This document shows, piece by piece, positions 45,130-57,318 of a stretch of DNA of 64,000 nt. The stretch's first letter is position 1. The number at the start of each line of letters is the position of its first letter. This DNA is from Prionace glauca. Its lineage: Eukaryota > Chordata > Chondrichthyes > Carcharhiniformes > Carcharhinidae. The notes beneath the pieces are model-generated. The model was not told where the DNA came from, ran no database searches, and saw nothing but the letters and a program-made list of their open reading frames with translations. The stretch spans positions 119,046,434 through 119,110,433 of the forward strand of contig CM075729.1 of the NCBI GenBank assembly GCA_037974335.1, given 5' to 3'. A program made the position numbers and the translations under genes.

Positions 45130-45246
45130 AATTGTTGCCACAGCTGAGATCACAAGCAAAGACAGAAATGGACTAATAACTGTGGCTCTCTCTAAAAGGA
45201 TGTACTTTTATCCATCGGGGAGTGCTTTTACCAAATGGGTGATTTT

Positions 45247-46006
45247 TTTAAAAAAACACTTTCATGAGATTTGAGCATTCGTGGCAAAGCCAACATTTAT
45301 CGCCCATCCCTAATTGCCCTTGAGAAGGTGGTGGTAAGCTGACTTCCTGAATTGCTGCAGTCCATCTGGTGCAGGGACATATGGTGTTGTGAAGAAGGGT
45401 GTTCTAGAATTCTGACCCACAGACAGTGAAGGAACCAATGGCACAGTTCAAAATCAGGATGGTGCATGGCTTGGAGAGGAGCTTGTAGGTGGTGGTGCCA
45501 CCATTGGGTCTATTGTTCCATTTCTTCTAAGTAGAAGTTGCAGTTTGGAAGGTCCTGCCAAGTGGACATTGATAAGTTGCTGCATCTTGCAGCTCCAACA
45601 TTGCTCAAGAGTTGGATTGAGTTGAATTGCTTTGGTGTCCGAGGATACGTGAATGGTACTGATCATTGTACAATCATCAGTGAATATCCCTACTTCTCGT
45701 TGGAGTGAAGGTCATTGATGAAGTAACTGAGGATGGTGGGCCAGGACACTACCCTGAGGAACTCCTGACAGCATGTCCTGGCACTGAGATGGTTGGCCTC
45801 CCACAAGCCACGTGATCTGCCTTTGTGCTAAGTGTGACTCCAACCTGTTGAGAGATTTCCTCTGATTTTTATTGACCAAAGAGTTGCAGGGGTGAGGAAC
45901 TTGAAGGTTTTGGTGCAGAATTAGAGTGGTTTTCTGCTTCAGTGTTCTGGGAACTACAGTGGAACTTTCCATTTGGTCTTTATGATGGTTACAGAGGGTA
46001 AAATTG
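45247..46006 (-). mobile_element. 5'-truncated LINE (copy B of 505-1265)
   Basis: Same element. The minus strand shows GVPQGSVL and STIHVSSDTKA-type RT text (45454-46011). Confidence 0.7.
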
Positions 46007-46029
46007 ACCAAATCAGTTTTTTAAAAAAT

Positions 46030-46366
46030 TGTGCATGGGATATGGGTGTTGCTGGCTGGGCCAATGTTTATTGCCCATCCTTAATTAGCTGAGGGCAATC
46101 GAGAGTCAACCACATCATCGTAGCTCTGGAGTCATGTGTAGGGCAGACCAGGTAAGGATGACAGATTTCCTTCCCTAACAGACATTGGTGAACCAGATGG
46201 GTTTTAAATGACAATCGACAATGGTTTCATGGTCATCGTCAGACTTCCAATTTCAGATTTTTATTCAATTCCAACTTCACCATCTGCTGTGGTGGGATTC
46301 GAAACCTGGTCCCCAGAATATTAGCCTGGGTCTCTATATTACTAGTCCTGTGACAATATCACTAAG
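46030..46366 (-). mobile_element. SINE-C (copy B of 1289-1625)
   Basis: Same insertion and boundaries as in copy A. Confidence 0.8.
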
Positions 46367-46888
46367 GAGAGTGGGGTGGCAGTGGCATTTCACATTGAAA
46401 GGCAGAGTGTTGATTTATAGCACCCACCAGCCTCTCTGCCTTTTTAAATTGTAAAAAGACAATTTGATTGAGAGTGAGACACTTTCATTGATGCACTGAT
46501 GTACAATTATTTGTACATCATTTTTTGGATGGCAGGACTCCCCCTCTTCTCTATGGAATCTTTTCATCAAAAAGTCCTATCACATTTTTTCCAATGAGTC
46601 TTTCTTGATAGCCCTAGATTGGGCATCATTGGGCAAAATATTTTTGCACTTTTTCCAGTGTGTCTTTTGTTGCAATATGGAGAAGAGAAATTCTATACCC
46701 AGCGTGGTGCCATCAATAAATTCTGATTGATAGTATACTACAAAATTTCTGAGCCTCAATTATTTGGGCAAGTGAAGATCAACAGTGGTCCCAGTGCCAA
46801 ACTCAATGGGACATCCCTAGATATTTGTTCAGAATAGGGGTTAAGAGATATGAACTCAAGGCTGATAAATAAGAGTTAAAATATCTGA
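46367..46888. other. Intergenic, unassigned (copy B of 1626-2137)
   Basis: No element recognised. It contains the hairpin-forming change at 46497-46520. Confidence 0.5.
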
Positions 46889-46960
46889 GGGAGTATGGCT
46901 CAGCAGTACAGCATTTGACTACAGTTTAAGAGGTCCCTGGTTTAAATCTGAGATCCCTTC
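46889..46960 (+). pseudogene. tRNA-Cys-like relic (copy B)
   Basis: Identical to 2138-2209 in the tRNA-like part. Confidence 0.65.
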
Positions 46961-46984
46961 CTTCAGTGTTAGATTGACATGTTG

Positions 46985-47311
46985 AGGAGCGGTACTTTGG
47001 CACAATGGTTAGCACTGCTGCCTCAAAGTGCCAGGGACCATGGTTCAATCCTGGCCTCAGGTGACTGTGGAGTTTGCACATTCTGCCCAGGTCTGCATGG
47101 GTTTCTTCTACGTGCTTTGGTTTCTTCCCACAGCCTAAAGATGTCCAGGTTAGGCTGATTGGCCAAGCTAAATTGACATTTAGTATCTGGGGAATTAGTT
47201 GGGTAAATACCTGGGGTTTTGGTGATAGGACCTGGATGGGTTTGTTGTCGGTGCAAGTTTGATGGGCTGAGTGGTCTCCTTCTGCACTGTAGCGATTCTA
47301 TGCTTCTAAAC
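46985..47311 (+). mobile_element. SINE-A (copy B of 2234-2560)
   Basis: Several substitutions from copy A; more differences here than in the exons. Confidence 0.88.
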
Positions 47312-47334
47312 AGATCAGCCATAATCAGGTAAGT

Positions 47335-47615
47335 AAGTTTATTTATTAGTCACAAGTATGCTTAACATCAACACTGCAATGAAGTTACTGTGAAAATCCC
47401 CTAGTCGCCATACTCCAGCACCTGTTGGGTACACTGAGGGAGAATTTGGAATGACTGATGCCACCTGACCTACAAGTCTTTCGGACTGTGGGAGGAAACC
47501 GGAGCACCCAGAGGTAACCCATGCAGAGAACATGCAGATTCTGCACACCCAAGCCAGGAATTGAACCCAGGTCCCTGGTGCTGTAAGGCAGCAGTGCTAA
47601 CCACTGTGCCACCAT
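47335..47615 (-). mobile_element. SINE-B (copy B of 2584-2864)
   Basis: Same insertion. It is followed by a 9-base duplication ('ggaacaggt') at 47626-47640 absent from copy A. Confidence 0.85.
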
Positions 47616-47749
47616 GTTGTCTTATGGAACAGGTGGAACAGGCTTCAGTTGTTGAATGATCTATTTATGTTTCCATATTCAAATATTCTTTTGTTTCAAT
47701 AATAGCAGAGGGTTTGGAGACCCCAATAGCAATTTTACCCCTATACTGG

Positions 47750-48077
47750 GATGGTACGATGGCACAGTGGTTAGCACCGCTAGGGTCAGTGCCAGGGACC
47801 TGGGATCAATTCCCAGCCTGGGCACTGTCTGTGTGGAGTTTGCACATTCTCCCCGTGTCTGTGTGGGTTTCCTCTGGATGCTTCGGTTTCTTCCCACAGT
47901 CCAAAGATATGGGGGTTAGGTGGATTGGCCATGCTAAATTGCCTCTTAGTGTCAGGGGGACTAGCGAGGTTAAATGCATGGGGTTGTGGGGATGGGGCCC
48001 AGGTGGGATTGTTGTTGGTGCAGGCTTGATGAGCTGAATGACCTCCTTCTGCACTATAGGATTCTGTGGTTCTATGG
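47750..48077 (+). mobile_element. SINE-A (copy B of 2990-3317)
   Basis: Same insertion upstream of the gene B signal exon. Confidence 0.88.
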
Positions 48078-48338
48078 TCAAAACTGCAAGTTGTAAACCT
48101 ATAGCCAAAGGAGACAATTATGGTCACCTTTCAGCAAACAGGAAATACTGACAATTTGGTGTGAAGTTGACTGCAGATTAAAACGAGATTCTGAGTCAGA
48201 GGCATCATATTGATGCTTGCTATCGAACCTCATCCTGAAAGAGGTTTGAATTACTATTTGATGTTTCCACATGAACAACGGCCAAACAACCCTTCAATTA
48301 AACTCAACCGGAAATACCTGAACAGAATCGGTAACTCA

Positions 48339-48405
48339 ATGCCACTTAAAGGAAATAGAATGTTCGGCTTCTATCTTTTTGCTTCTAGTTACTTCATTCT
48401 GATTG
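48339..48405 (+). CDS. Gene B exon 1: signal peptide
   Basis: Same signal-peptide exon as at 3579, with donor GTAAGT at 48406 and phase 1. The Pro2 codon is CCA instead of CCT, a silent change. The start choice between Met1 and Met8 is open here too. Confidence 0.72.
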
Positions 48406-48909
48406 GTAAGTGTCTGATACAATTAAGCATGCTTCAAATTTTATTTAGATTGTGAAAGATTTGGTGGAACGATCTGGAATAATACATCAATGGTACGTAA
48501 CAGAACCATCATTTAACAAAATTCATCGACACCGCTCGGTTGTGTTTGCGAATCAAATGAGAACCTTGTTTCATTTGTGTTTTGACGACTGTTGAATTTC
48601 AGGAGAGGAAACATTTGCAGGTCCACATAAAAGATCTGGTCAGCAAGGCAATTTTGATATCTCTGTCAAAGAGGTGCAATGGGTCTACTGACTTCCTTTT
48701 TAAACCATGTGATTCTATAAATAACCACAATTTGTCAAATCTAAAGGGATCAGAATAATTCCTAACGGCCATTTGCTCAACCATTATATCTTTGACCCTG
48801 TTTTACATTCTCCCAATATTAGCACTGTTTTCAGCAGTTAGTATATAAGATTTATAAAAGCCATATGGGTTAGTCCTTACACAAATATTAATGAAATGTT
48901 ATTATTAAT
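48406..48909. other. Gene B intron 1, unique part
   Basis: Counterpart of 3646-4149, practically unchanged. Confidence 0.5.
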
Positions 48910-49145
48910 TGCTGTAAATAGGGATTAAAAGCCTGATGATGACTATTAAACCATTGTCGATTGTCGTTAAAAACCCATCCAGTTCAGTAATGTCCTTTAG
49001 GGAAGGAAAACTGCCGTCTCTACCTGGTCTGGCCTACATGTGACTCCAGAGGCACAGCAATGTGGTTAACTCTTAAATGTCTCTTCAGGGATGGGTAATA
49101 AATGTTGGCCTAACCAGCAATGCCCACACCCCATGAATGATTAAA
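48910..49145 (+). mobile_element. SINE-C (copy B of 4150-4385)
   Basis: Same head-truncated copy. Confidence 0.8.
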
Positions 49146-49179
49146 ATTTTTTTTCTGATTTTGGGGAGTGCCCCAGATA

Positions 49180-49505
49180 CAAAGAGCCATGTACTCCACG
49201 TACCCTGGACATACTCTCTTCCACCTCATTCCATTGGGTAAAAGATACAAAAGTCTGTGGTCACGTACTATCCGGCTCAAGAACAGCTTCTTCCCTGCTG
49301 CCATCAAACTTTTGAAAGGATCTATCTTGCACTAAGCTGATCTTTCTCTACACCCCAGCTATGATTGTACCACTACATTCTGCACCCTCTCCTTTCCTTC
49401 TCCCATATGTACTCTAAGAATGTTATGTTTTGTGTATATAGTGCAGAAGAAACAATACTTTTCACAGTATTCCAATACATGTGACAATAATAAATCAAAT
49501 CAAAT
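49180..49505 (+). mobile_element. L2-like LINE 3' end (copy B of 4420-4745)
   Basis: Same fragment; one substitution noted at 49370. Confidence 0.7.
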
Positions 49506-49675
49506 TCCTGAGGCCTAAAAAAATTCTCTAGGGACACAGGCTAAAATCGCACCATGGCAGCTGGCAGAACTAAATTCAATTGATTATTTTTTAACATCTG
49601 TAATTAAAAACTTATCTCAGTGATGGTGACCTGAAACTATCATTGATTGTTGTAAAAACACCAAGTATCATCATT

Positions 49676-49905
49676 GAATCATAGTGTTCCTAGAGTACAG
49701 AAGGAGGCCATTTGGCCTATTGAGCTTGCAACAACAACAATCCTACTCGGGCCCTAACCCCAGATATTTACCCCTGACACTGAAGGGAAATTTAGCATGG
49801 CCAATGCACCTAACCAGCACATTTTTCAGACTGTGGGAGGAAACCGGAGCACCCGGATGAAACTGACACAGCAGTGTTAATCACTGTGCCACTGTGCCAT
49901 CCTGT
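49676..49905 (-). mobile_element. SINE-A (copy B of 4916-5137)
   Basis: As copy A with an 8-base tandem gain near 49890. Confidence 0.8.
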
Positions 49906-50037
49906 CACATTAAACATCATGTTAAAATATGTAAAATGCAGTGAATTTTTATTTATTATTTATCAATTAATCAATTGCTTATATGTAATAGTTTAAACAA
50001 TGTAATTACATTTTTTATATTGTCACTTTTCTTTTAG

Positions 50038-50436
50038 AGAAATTATTATCTCCATCTTTAGCCGCTGTAACACTGAAAGTGAATCAGAACAGCCTGAATG
50101 GAACTGTTGGTCAGTCCGTGCTCCTATCTGCCTCTTACACAGTCTCAAACTCAAACAGATACTTCAGGATCAAATGGCTCAAAGCCAAAACTAGAATTGT
50201 GGAATATAGATGCCTGTCAAAGACAGGCAACAAGCTCGCTGAATGCAATTATCGCTGGTCTGTTCAAGATGACTACAGACTTCGGACCGTTCTTTTTCCA
50301 GAGAATGCCTCATTGCTGCTGGAGTATTTGCAGCTTAACGATAGCGGGGTTTATGAATTATCCATTAGCCACTCAGCAGGAACAGAGATAGCCAAGTTTG
50401 TGTTAACAGTCCAGCCCGTCTCCAGCTGCGACATTG
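50038..50436 (+). CDS. Gene B exon 2: Ig V domain without canonical cysteines
   Basis: Same V exon as at 5270, with intact acceptor and donor and phase 1 at both ends. Two base differences from copy A are seen: a silent one in Ser53 (TCC to TCT) and one turning Arg82 into Leu directly after the extra Cys81. All three sequons, Trp69, the D-x-G-x-Y motif and the Ala54/Leu130 replacements are kept. The single amino-acid change sits in the predicted C'-C'' edge between Cys81 and Cys92, so it could touch a binding face. That is inference. Confidence 0.82.
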
Positions 50437-51524
50437 GTAGGTACTCCTCCATTGGATTTACTCAATTGTAAAGACTATTTCCAGCAATGACGTACTTATT
50501 AAATTTGCAGCAGATCCACATTAAATTAAGAATTTATTTCTTGAGAGCAATACAAACCTTCTCTGCTTTGTAAAGATTTTTGATTTTAGTTTGCAGAATG
50601 TCAGTATAAGTTTATTTAATATGTGGTGAGAACATTATATGAAACATGTCAAAATCCAGCTACATTTATACAATGCTTTAACAGAGTAAAATATCCCAAG
50701 CTGTTTTAAGGAGGAATTATCAAACAATCACCTAAGCATATATTAGATGTATAGCAACCTAAAGCTTGGTCAAGGGAATAAGTTTCAAGAAGGGTCTTAA
50801 GGGAGACCATCAGCCGTAGCAGCAGAAGTAGGCCATTCAGCCCATTGAGTCTTAGCATCTACCCTGTCAAGCTCTCTGAGAATCCTATCTGTCTTGATAA
50901 GGTTGCCTCTCATTCTTCTAAACTCCAATGAGTATGGGCTCAACCTACTTGCCTCATCTCATAAGAAAATCCTTCCATACCTGGGATCAATCTAGTGAAC
51001 CTGACCTGCCTCCAATGCCAGTATATCTTTCCTTAGATAAGGGGACCAAAACGGTTCACAGCATTCTTGTGTGTGGTCTGACTAATGCCTTGTATAGATG
51101 AGAGACATAGAGAGGCAGTCAGGATTAAGGAGGAAAGTCTTGAACTCGGCCCCTGAAGGCATGGTTGCCACTGGCAGAAGGGTTAGAATCGGGTCTGATG
51201 AATAGGGCAGAATTGGAGAGCTGTAAATGTCACATCTCATCCATTTTAATCTACTGAACTGGTTGGAAACCTATAAGGGGTCCGGTACATCGCGGTAACC
51301 TCTTCATTAAATCGTATGTGACCAGATCACTGGACTTAGTTCACAATGTTCCTCCATCGTTCAATTCTTTGTTGATGTATTCAGTTCAATTGTAGGAAAT
51401 GAGCGCGTTTGTACGAACAGATAAAATACTATTCAGATCTAGTATTAGAAAGCATATTGCAATACAGAATGCAATTAAACTGAAATTGTTTTTGATTAGG
51501 AGTGAAGGAAAAACATCCTTCTAG
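50437..51524. other. Gene B intron 2, first part
   Basis: Counterpart of 5669-6757. The CR1 3' fragment (minus) is at 50814-51098; the rest is unassigned. Confidence 0.55.
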
Positions 51525-51799
51525 TGGAGGCATGGTGGCATAGTGATTAGCACTGCTGCCTCACAGTGCTCGGGACCCAGGTTTGATTCCTGGCTTGGGT
51601 CACTGTCTGTGTGGAGTCTGCAAGTTCTCCCATGTCTGCCTGGATTTCCTCCGGGTTCTCCGGACTAATTCCAAAAGATGTGCCATGCTAAATTCTCCTT
51701 CAGTGTACTCGAACAGAGTGTGGCAACTAGAGATTTTCACAGTAACTTCATTGCACTGTTAATGTAAGCCTACTTATGACACTAATGAATAAAGTTTAA
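51525..51799 (+). mobile_element. SINE-B (copy B of 6758-7032)
   Basis: Same insertion. Confidence 0.87.
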
Positions 51800-52191
51800 C
51801 AAGCACAGTTTGATACTGTAATGGGGACAGTGGGTTTCTGTGGAAGATAAGCTAGAAACAGCACAAAATGAATCACTGTTCTGATAATTTTGCAGAATAA
51901 AAATGCCTCCTGCAGTAACTGATACAGAGCCATTCAATCCCCCTCAGAAGACAACTGTCTGTATCTCTGTGGCCTTGTACCAACTAATCACTAAAATTGA
52001 ACAGAAGACCTGATGCACTTCTTTAGGTTTTGCATGAAAAGAAAAGAGGTTCACAATTTGAAAACTGCCACATCTGACACTGGGGACTGAGCTGAGTTAT
52101 CACTTCTCTTCACTTGTTCTCATGTTATGTTCACATCCCCATGAACGGATATCAAAATAATTATGTTCTTCCTTCAAAACTGAGGTTCAAT
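51800..52191. other. Gene B intron 2, unassigned
   Basis: Counterpart of 7033-7424; nothing recognised. Confidence 0.45.
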
Positions 52192-52997
52192 CAAAGAACA
52201 CAAAAATGCCATTCAGCCCATTTTACCTTTTTGAAAGACCTATCTAATTAGTTCCATTCCCTTCCAAAATCCCCATGGCCCTGCAAATATTTTATTTCAA
52301 GTACATATGCAATTCTATTTTGAAAGTTACCTTTGGATCTGCTCCCTCCACCCTTTCAACAGCTAATTCCCGATCATGGCATTTTTTGGACAATTATCTG
52401 TGTCTTTTAGTTACAGTTCCCCTGCCTTTCTCCTTATTTACTCTGTCATATCCCAAGCTAATTTGAAACACCTCTATTAAATGCCCTAGTAATCTTTTTT
52501 GCTCTGAGAACAATCCCAGTTTCTCTAGTGTTCCCCATATAACTGAATTCTCGAGGGCAGCACAGTGGTTAGCACAACTGCCTCACAGTGCCACAGACCC
52601 AGGTTCAATTCCGAGCTTGGGTCAGTGTATGTGTGGAGTTTGCACGTTCTCCCTGTGACTGCGTGGGTTTCCTTCGAGTGCTCTGGTTTCCTCCCACACT
52701 CCAATGATGTGTGGGGTCAGGTTGCTTGGCCATGCTAAATTGCCACTTAGTGTCAGAGGGGCTAGCAGGGTAAATACATGTGGCTATGGGGACAGGGGCT
52801 GGGTGGGATTGGGGTCAGTGCTGACTTAATGGGCTGAATGGCCTCCTTTTACACTGTAAGGATTCTATGATTCTAATCCTTTATGCCGGTCTGTCCCTCT
52901 CCTGCACCCCCTTCAATATTTTGATACCCTTCTTAAATTGAGGAGCCTAGTTTGGATACATTATTCCAGCTGAGACTAAACAATGATTAATAATATT
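52192..52997 (-). mobile_element. CR1 remnant split by SINE-A (copy B of 7425-8230)
   Basis: The same SINE-A lies at 52554-52875 (plus), so the nesting predates the duplication. Confidence 0.68.
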
Positions 52998-53005
52998 GTC
53001 ATTTA

Positions 53006-53345
53006 AGGGAGGCACAGTGGTTAGCAAGGCTGCCTCATAGCACCAGCGACCTGGGTTTGATTCCTCGTTTGGGTCACTGTGTGGAGTTTGCACATTTCCC
53101 CGTGTCTGCGTGGGTTTCCTGTGGGTGCTCCGGTTTCCTCCCATGATCCAAAGATGTGAAGGTTAGGTGCATTGGCCATGCTAGTCTCTTACTGTCCTAA
53201 GATGTGTAGGTTAGGGGGGATTAGCGGAGTAAATATGTGGGGTTACTAGGATAGGGTCTGGGTGGAATATTCTATCAGAGAATCAGTGCAGACTCAATGG
53301 GACAAAAGGTTTACTTCTGCACTGTAGGTTTCTATGATTTCTATG
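53006..53345 (+). mobile_element. SINE-A (copy B of 8239-8578)
   Basis: Same copy with the same internal repeat of the middle. Confidence 0.85.
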
Positions 53346-53876
53346 AAGGGGTTTATTTTCAAATCAATTCATTTGAACCTTGCCCTCAATAGGGATGGCA
53401 TGGTCAAGTATACGATGTACCTAAAGCATTAATGAGAAGGCAGGTTGAAAATAATAAACTGGAAATAAATAAAAATATGAGCAACAAAAAAAAATCAACA
53501 TTATCAATGTAACAGTCCACATTCAGAATAATTCTGTTTATGAAACTGAATATACTCTAACTCATGGAAATATGTAATTTGAATGAATAAGTATTAAACA
53601 TGTATGTAATGATATCTGTTACCATTTATAAATGTGGATTATATATAAGTACATGAGGAGAAATTACAGTGCGAATTAAGCCATGTATTTAGTATGTGGA
53701 AGCTGTGACATACAATGGAGGCAGAATTTTGGGAGAATTCCCCCGTCATGTCCGTGATGGGAATTGTAGCAGGCAGGGACGGACCATACAAAGGTCCACT
53801 GACCTTGGGTGGAATTCTCTGGATTTGGGGCGAGCACAACTGGAGAATCACCTTTACTATCTGGATATTGAGCATG
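53346..53876. other. Gene B intron 2, unassigned
   Basis: Counterpart of 8579-9109. Confidence 0.45.
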
Positions 53877-53986
53877 GCTTGAGTGGAGATATCAGAGAGC
53901 TTGAGTGGAGATATCAGAGAGCTTGAGTGGAGATATCAGAGAGCTTGAGTGGAGATATCAGAGAGCTTGAGTGGAGATATCAGAGA
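53877..53986 (+). repeat. 22-bp minisatellite, five units
   Basis: Five perfect units of the repeat that has two units at 9110-9153. Confidence 0.95.
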
Positions 53987-54162
53987 GCAAGATCAAGGGG
54001 GAGTAAAGGAATCCATTTTATAGTTAGCTCTCAAAGTTAACCACCTAAAGTTAAAAGCCTGCACAAGTTTGAGGTATCTCCTGAGTTAGAAAGTTTACTT
54101 TCAATGACACGTAAAAGCTGCTGTAAATGAAAGAAATAAGATTCTTATCTTCAGTGCTTGCA

Positions 54163-54450
54163 CAATGAATGGCACTGCAGCTTCACAGCACCAGGAGCCT
54201 GAGTCGATTTTGGCCTTGCGTGACTATTTCTGTTCTCCCTTTGACTGCTTGGGTTTCCTTTGGATGCTCTGGTTTTTTTCCCACAGTCCAAAGATGTGCG
54301 GGTAAGGTGGATTGGCCATGTTAAATTAATGTTGGGGATTAACAAAGTACATACGTGGGGTTATGGGGATAGGGATTGGGTAGGATTATTGGCGGTGTAA
54401 GAACATTGGACTGAATGGCCTCCTTCAGCACTATAGGGATTCTATGATTA
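54163..54450 (+). mobile_element. SINE-A (copy B of 9330-9617)
   Basis: Same diverged copy. Confidence 0.8.
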
Positions 54451-54653
54451 ATAACAGAAGTGGAAATAATTAATAAGTTGCCTTTCATTCAGCCACCACA
54501 GTGAACTAAGATACGTATTTCAATGACATCTATTAGTGTATTAGAAGTTCCAATTTTTCCAAATGAATGTATTCAAATAATAGCTAATAGTGATGCTTAT
54601 TCCTAGTCTTTCAGTGAAATAATCAAATCCTTAAATCTATTGCACATATACAG

Positions 54654-54739
54654 AGGAACGAAGACCAGGAGTTGAAGCAAAAGTTCGATATTTAAGTCTC
54701 ATTGTTATTTTTATCTTCTTATGTTTCACCGTGAAAGAG
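54654..54739 (+). CDS. Gene B exon 3: stalk and transmembrane segment
   Basis: Base-for-base identical to the exon at 9821, including the ATATACAG acceptor and the GAG|GTAAGT donor. It enters in phase 1 and leaves in phase 0. The last exon lies beyond the window. Confidence 0.75.
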
Positions 54740-56899
54740 GTAAGTGATAATGTTGTCAGACATTCTCCTCTTTGGTTACAAATGTTGTCTATACATTTTG
54801 TTCTTTTCGGTTTTAACGTGAATACCCAATATTAATTAAAAGACATTTAGATGGCTCAGTGGTGGGCACTGTGAAATTGCCCCTTAGCGTCTGGGTAAAT
54901 TAACAGGGTAAATTCGAGAAATTATGGCAGTAAGAACTGGGTGGGATTGTTGTCAGTGGAGATTTGATGGGCCAAATGGCTTCCTTCTGCACTGTAGGGA
55001 TTCAATTTTGTGACATTCATCCATCAATGATGGAGATCAGTGAATGATTTATTCTTCTATTTAAAGTGACCTCAGTCCAGCAACATGAAAATAAAACCTG
55101 GGTTGGAATTCTCTGGCCATTCAGCTGGCAGGATTCTCCGATCCGGCCAACAATGCACTCCCAGCTATGGGTTTCCCCCCAGGGTAGGGTGCTATCGGGC
55201 ACGTTTGCTGCCAAATCCCCAGCCTTATCCCCAGCCCCCACCCTATGACGTCAATGGGAATTCTTATTGATAGCGGCCAGACTGGAAAATCCCACCATTA
55301 GCAAACAAGGTGCCACCTCCTGCTGGTGGGAAACACATGGCTGGGTGGCTGAAAAAAATCTTGCTCCTGATTACTTTCTGGGTTCTTATTCATTTCTGTA
55401 ATAGTGTTCATTTTACTTTCAATCTTTTATTGTCTTTCATTCAATGCGTTGCGCTGAAATTAACCAGATGAACGACAACCTGTACAATATTATTCCCAGT
55501 TGAATTTAAGGGAGATGAACTCAGAAATGATATAAATCCATGTTTGACCCAATCCTGTCAACTTCCCAATATGCATGTTAGGACTATGTACCAAGGACTA
55601 TGTAACTTGACAAATCCAGTGTCTGCACAGCTTTGGATTGGGGGGGGCCAGAACTCTCCATTCACCTGACGAAGGGAGAAACCCCAAAAGCGTGTGAGTT
55701 TACTATCAAATAAATCGGTTGGACTTAAACCTGGTGTTGTCAGACTTCTTACTGTGTTTACCCCAGTCCAACGCCGGCATCTCCACACTGTGGGAGGAAA
55801 CCAGAGCACCCAGAGGAAACCCACGTGTACACAAGAAGTGCAAACTCCACATAGACAGGGACTCGAGGCCAGAATTGAACACCATTCTCAGGCTGCAGTA
55901 TTCACTCAGCAGTGGGTGAGAGCTCAGCATAAGCTTCATCAGGTTTGCTTGCAAGCTCCAGGGAATGGTATTTATTCAGAGGTGTTCAATATCTGATTAA
56001 GGGACCCTGTGTTGAGAAAGGGTGACTTTGCCTTTACTGCCAATTCCCCAGCCCAAGCCTTATCCCACAGCCTCCACCCTGTGACCCCGATCCTGTTCTC
56101 ACATCCTGTGGGCTGGAGTTTTCTCGCTCAACTTAGGCGTTGGATGGCTGCATTGCCAACAGCTGCTGTTCGGCCCAATTCAGTGCCTGAGCGGTGATGG
56201 ATGCAGGGAGCCTAAACTCTTTTAAAATGTACCTGGATCTGCACCTTAGCTGTAAACTGCAGGGCTATGGACTTAGAAAGAGCACTTGTGTGTCCTCAGG
56301 ATGGCATGGACAAGATGGGCCGAGTGCCCTCCTTTTGTCCTGCAACTTTTCTATGGTTCCTTGGCACTACATGCAATGAACATCTGGCAGCTCTAAGGGG
56401 CGAGAGTTTAGCCCCCAGGATTCTTAATACCAGGGAAGATCTGGTGCAGCCCACTTAACTGCCCAATTCTTCAATCATTGGGATTACTCAGTGGGTCTTC
56501 CCAAAAGGAGGTAACAATGGGTTCTTACCAGTTCTCCAACCACTGGGCACTAAATGTCACCTATTGAGTTTACACCACTCACTCTTTTTGTGGTTAGCGT
56601 TTCCTGCAGTATGTCTAACATGTAGTTCTGGAGCAACGTATCAGTAATATTGAGCCTTATTCTTGAAAAATCTAGAGTTGCATTTCAATAAGGGAAAGCA
56701 ATTTATTGTCATCTGAATGTAAGTTCCTGCTACGAACTGCTTGTCATCATTCTGAACTGAAACAGATTTTGTTTTTCAATTTGTCCGTCATCTTCAGGTT
56801 ATTTTAACTAATGTTAAATCAATTTAATGTAATCTTTTCAACCAAATTAACATTGCCTGTAGACCCACATATTCACCCTGCTAATCCCCCTGACACTAA
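54740..56899. other. Gene B intron 3, first part
   Basis: Counterpart of 9907-12066: deleted SINE-A at 54852-55005 (+), PLE end at 55649-55790 (+), SINE-A scrap at 55791-55884 (-). The rest is unassigned, with the same GC-rich pieces (55090-55350 and 56030-56470). Confidence 0.55.
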
Positions 56900-57228
56900 G
56901 GAACATAAAATATAGAAACCCTACAATGCAGAAGGAGACCAATCGGCTCACCAGCAACAATCCCATCCCAGGCCCTATCCCCATGACCCCACACATTTAC
57001 CCCGCTAACCTACACATCCTGGGACACTATAGGCAAATTTAGCATAGCCAATCAACCTAACCCACATATCTTTGGATTGTGGGAGGAAGCCCGAGCAGCT
57101 GGAAGAGACCCATGCAGACACAGGGAAAATGTGCAAACTCCACACAGTGACCCAAGCCAGGAATCAAACCCATATCCCTGGAGCTGTGAGGCAGTAATGC
57201 TAATCACTACGTCACCGTGCTGTCCCGG
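56900..57228 (-). mobile_element. SINE-A (copy B of 12067-12395)
   Basis: Same insertion. Confidence 0.82.
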
Positions 57229-57318
57229 CATTTTACATTCAAGCTTTTGTTGTAAACCTGCATTGCTGCAGTTAGCAGCATAGAACATTATTATGAAAGG
57301 CAAGGAAGTTCATCATTA

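Larger units (their letters stand above)
48339..54739 (+). other. Gene B span (visible part): second copy of the single-V receptor
   Basis: Exons 48339-48405, 50038-50436 and 54654-54739 repeat gene A with the same splice sites and phases. Reading frames are open throughout. The last exon is expected near 80.4 kb in window coordinates, outside the window, if the unit is repeated whole. Across 552 shared coding bases I count three differences from gene A: two silent, one Arg to Leu. Confidence 0.7.

Noticed and set aside
53877-53986. CRISPR-like direct repeats
   Set aside because: Head-to-tail repeat without spacers in vertebrate DNA; a minisatellite.
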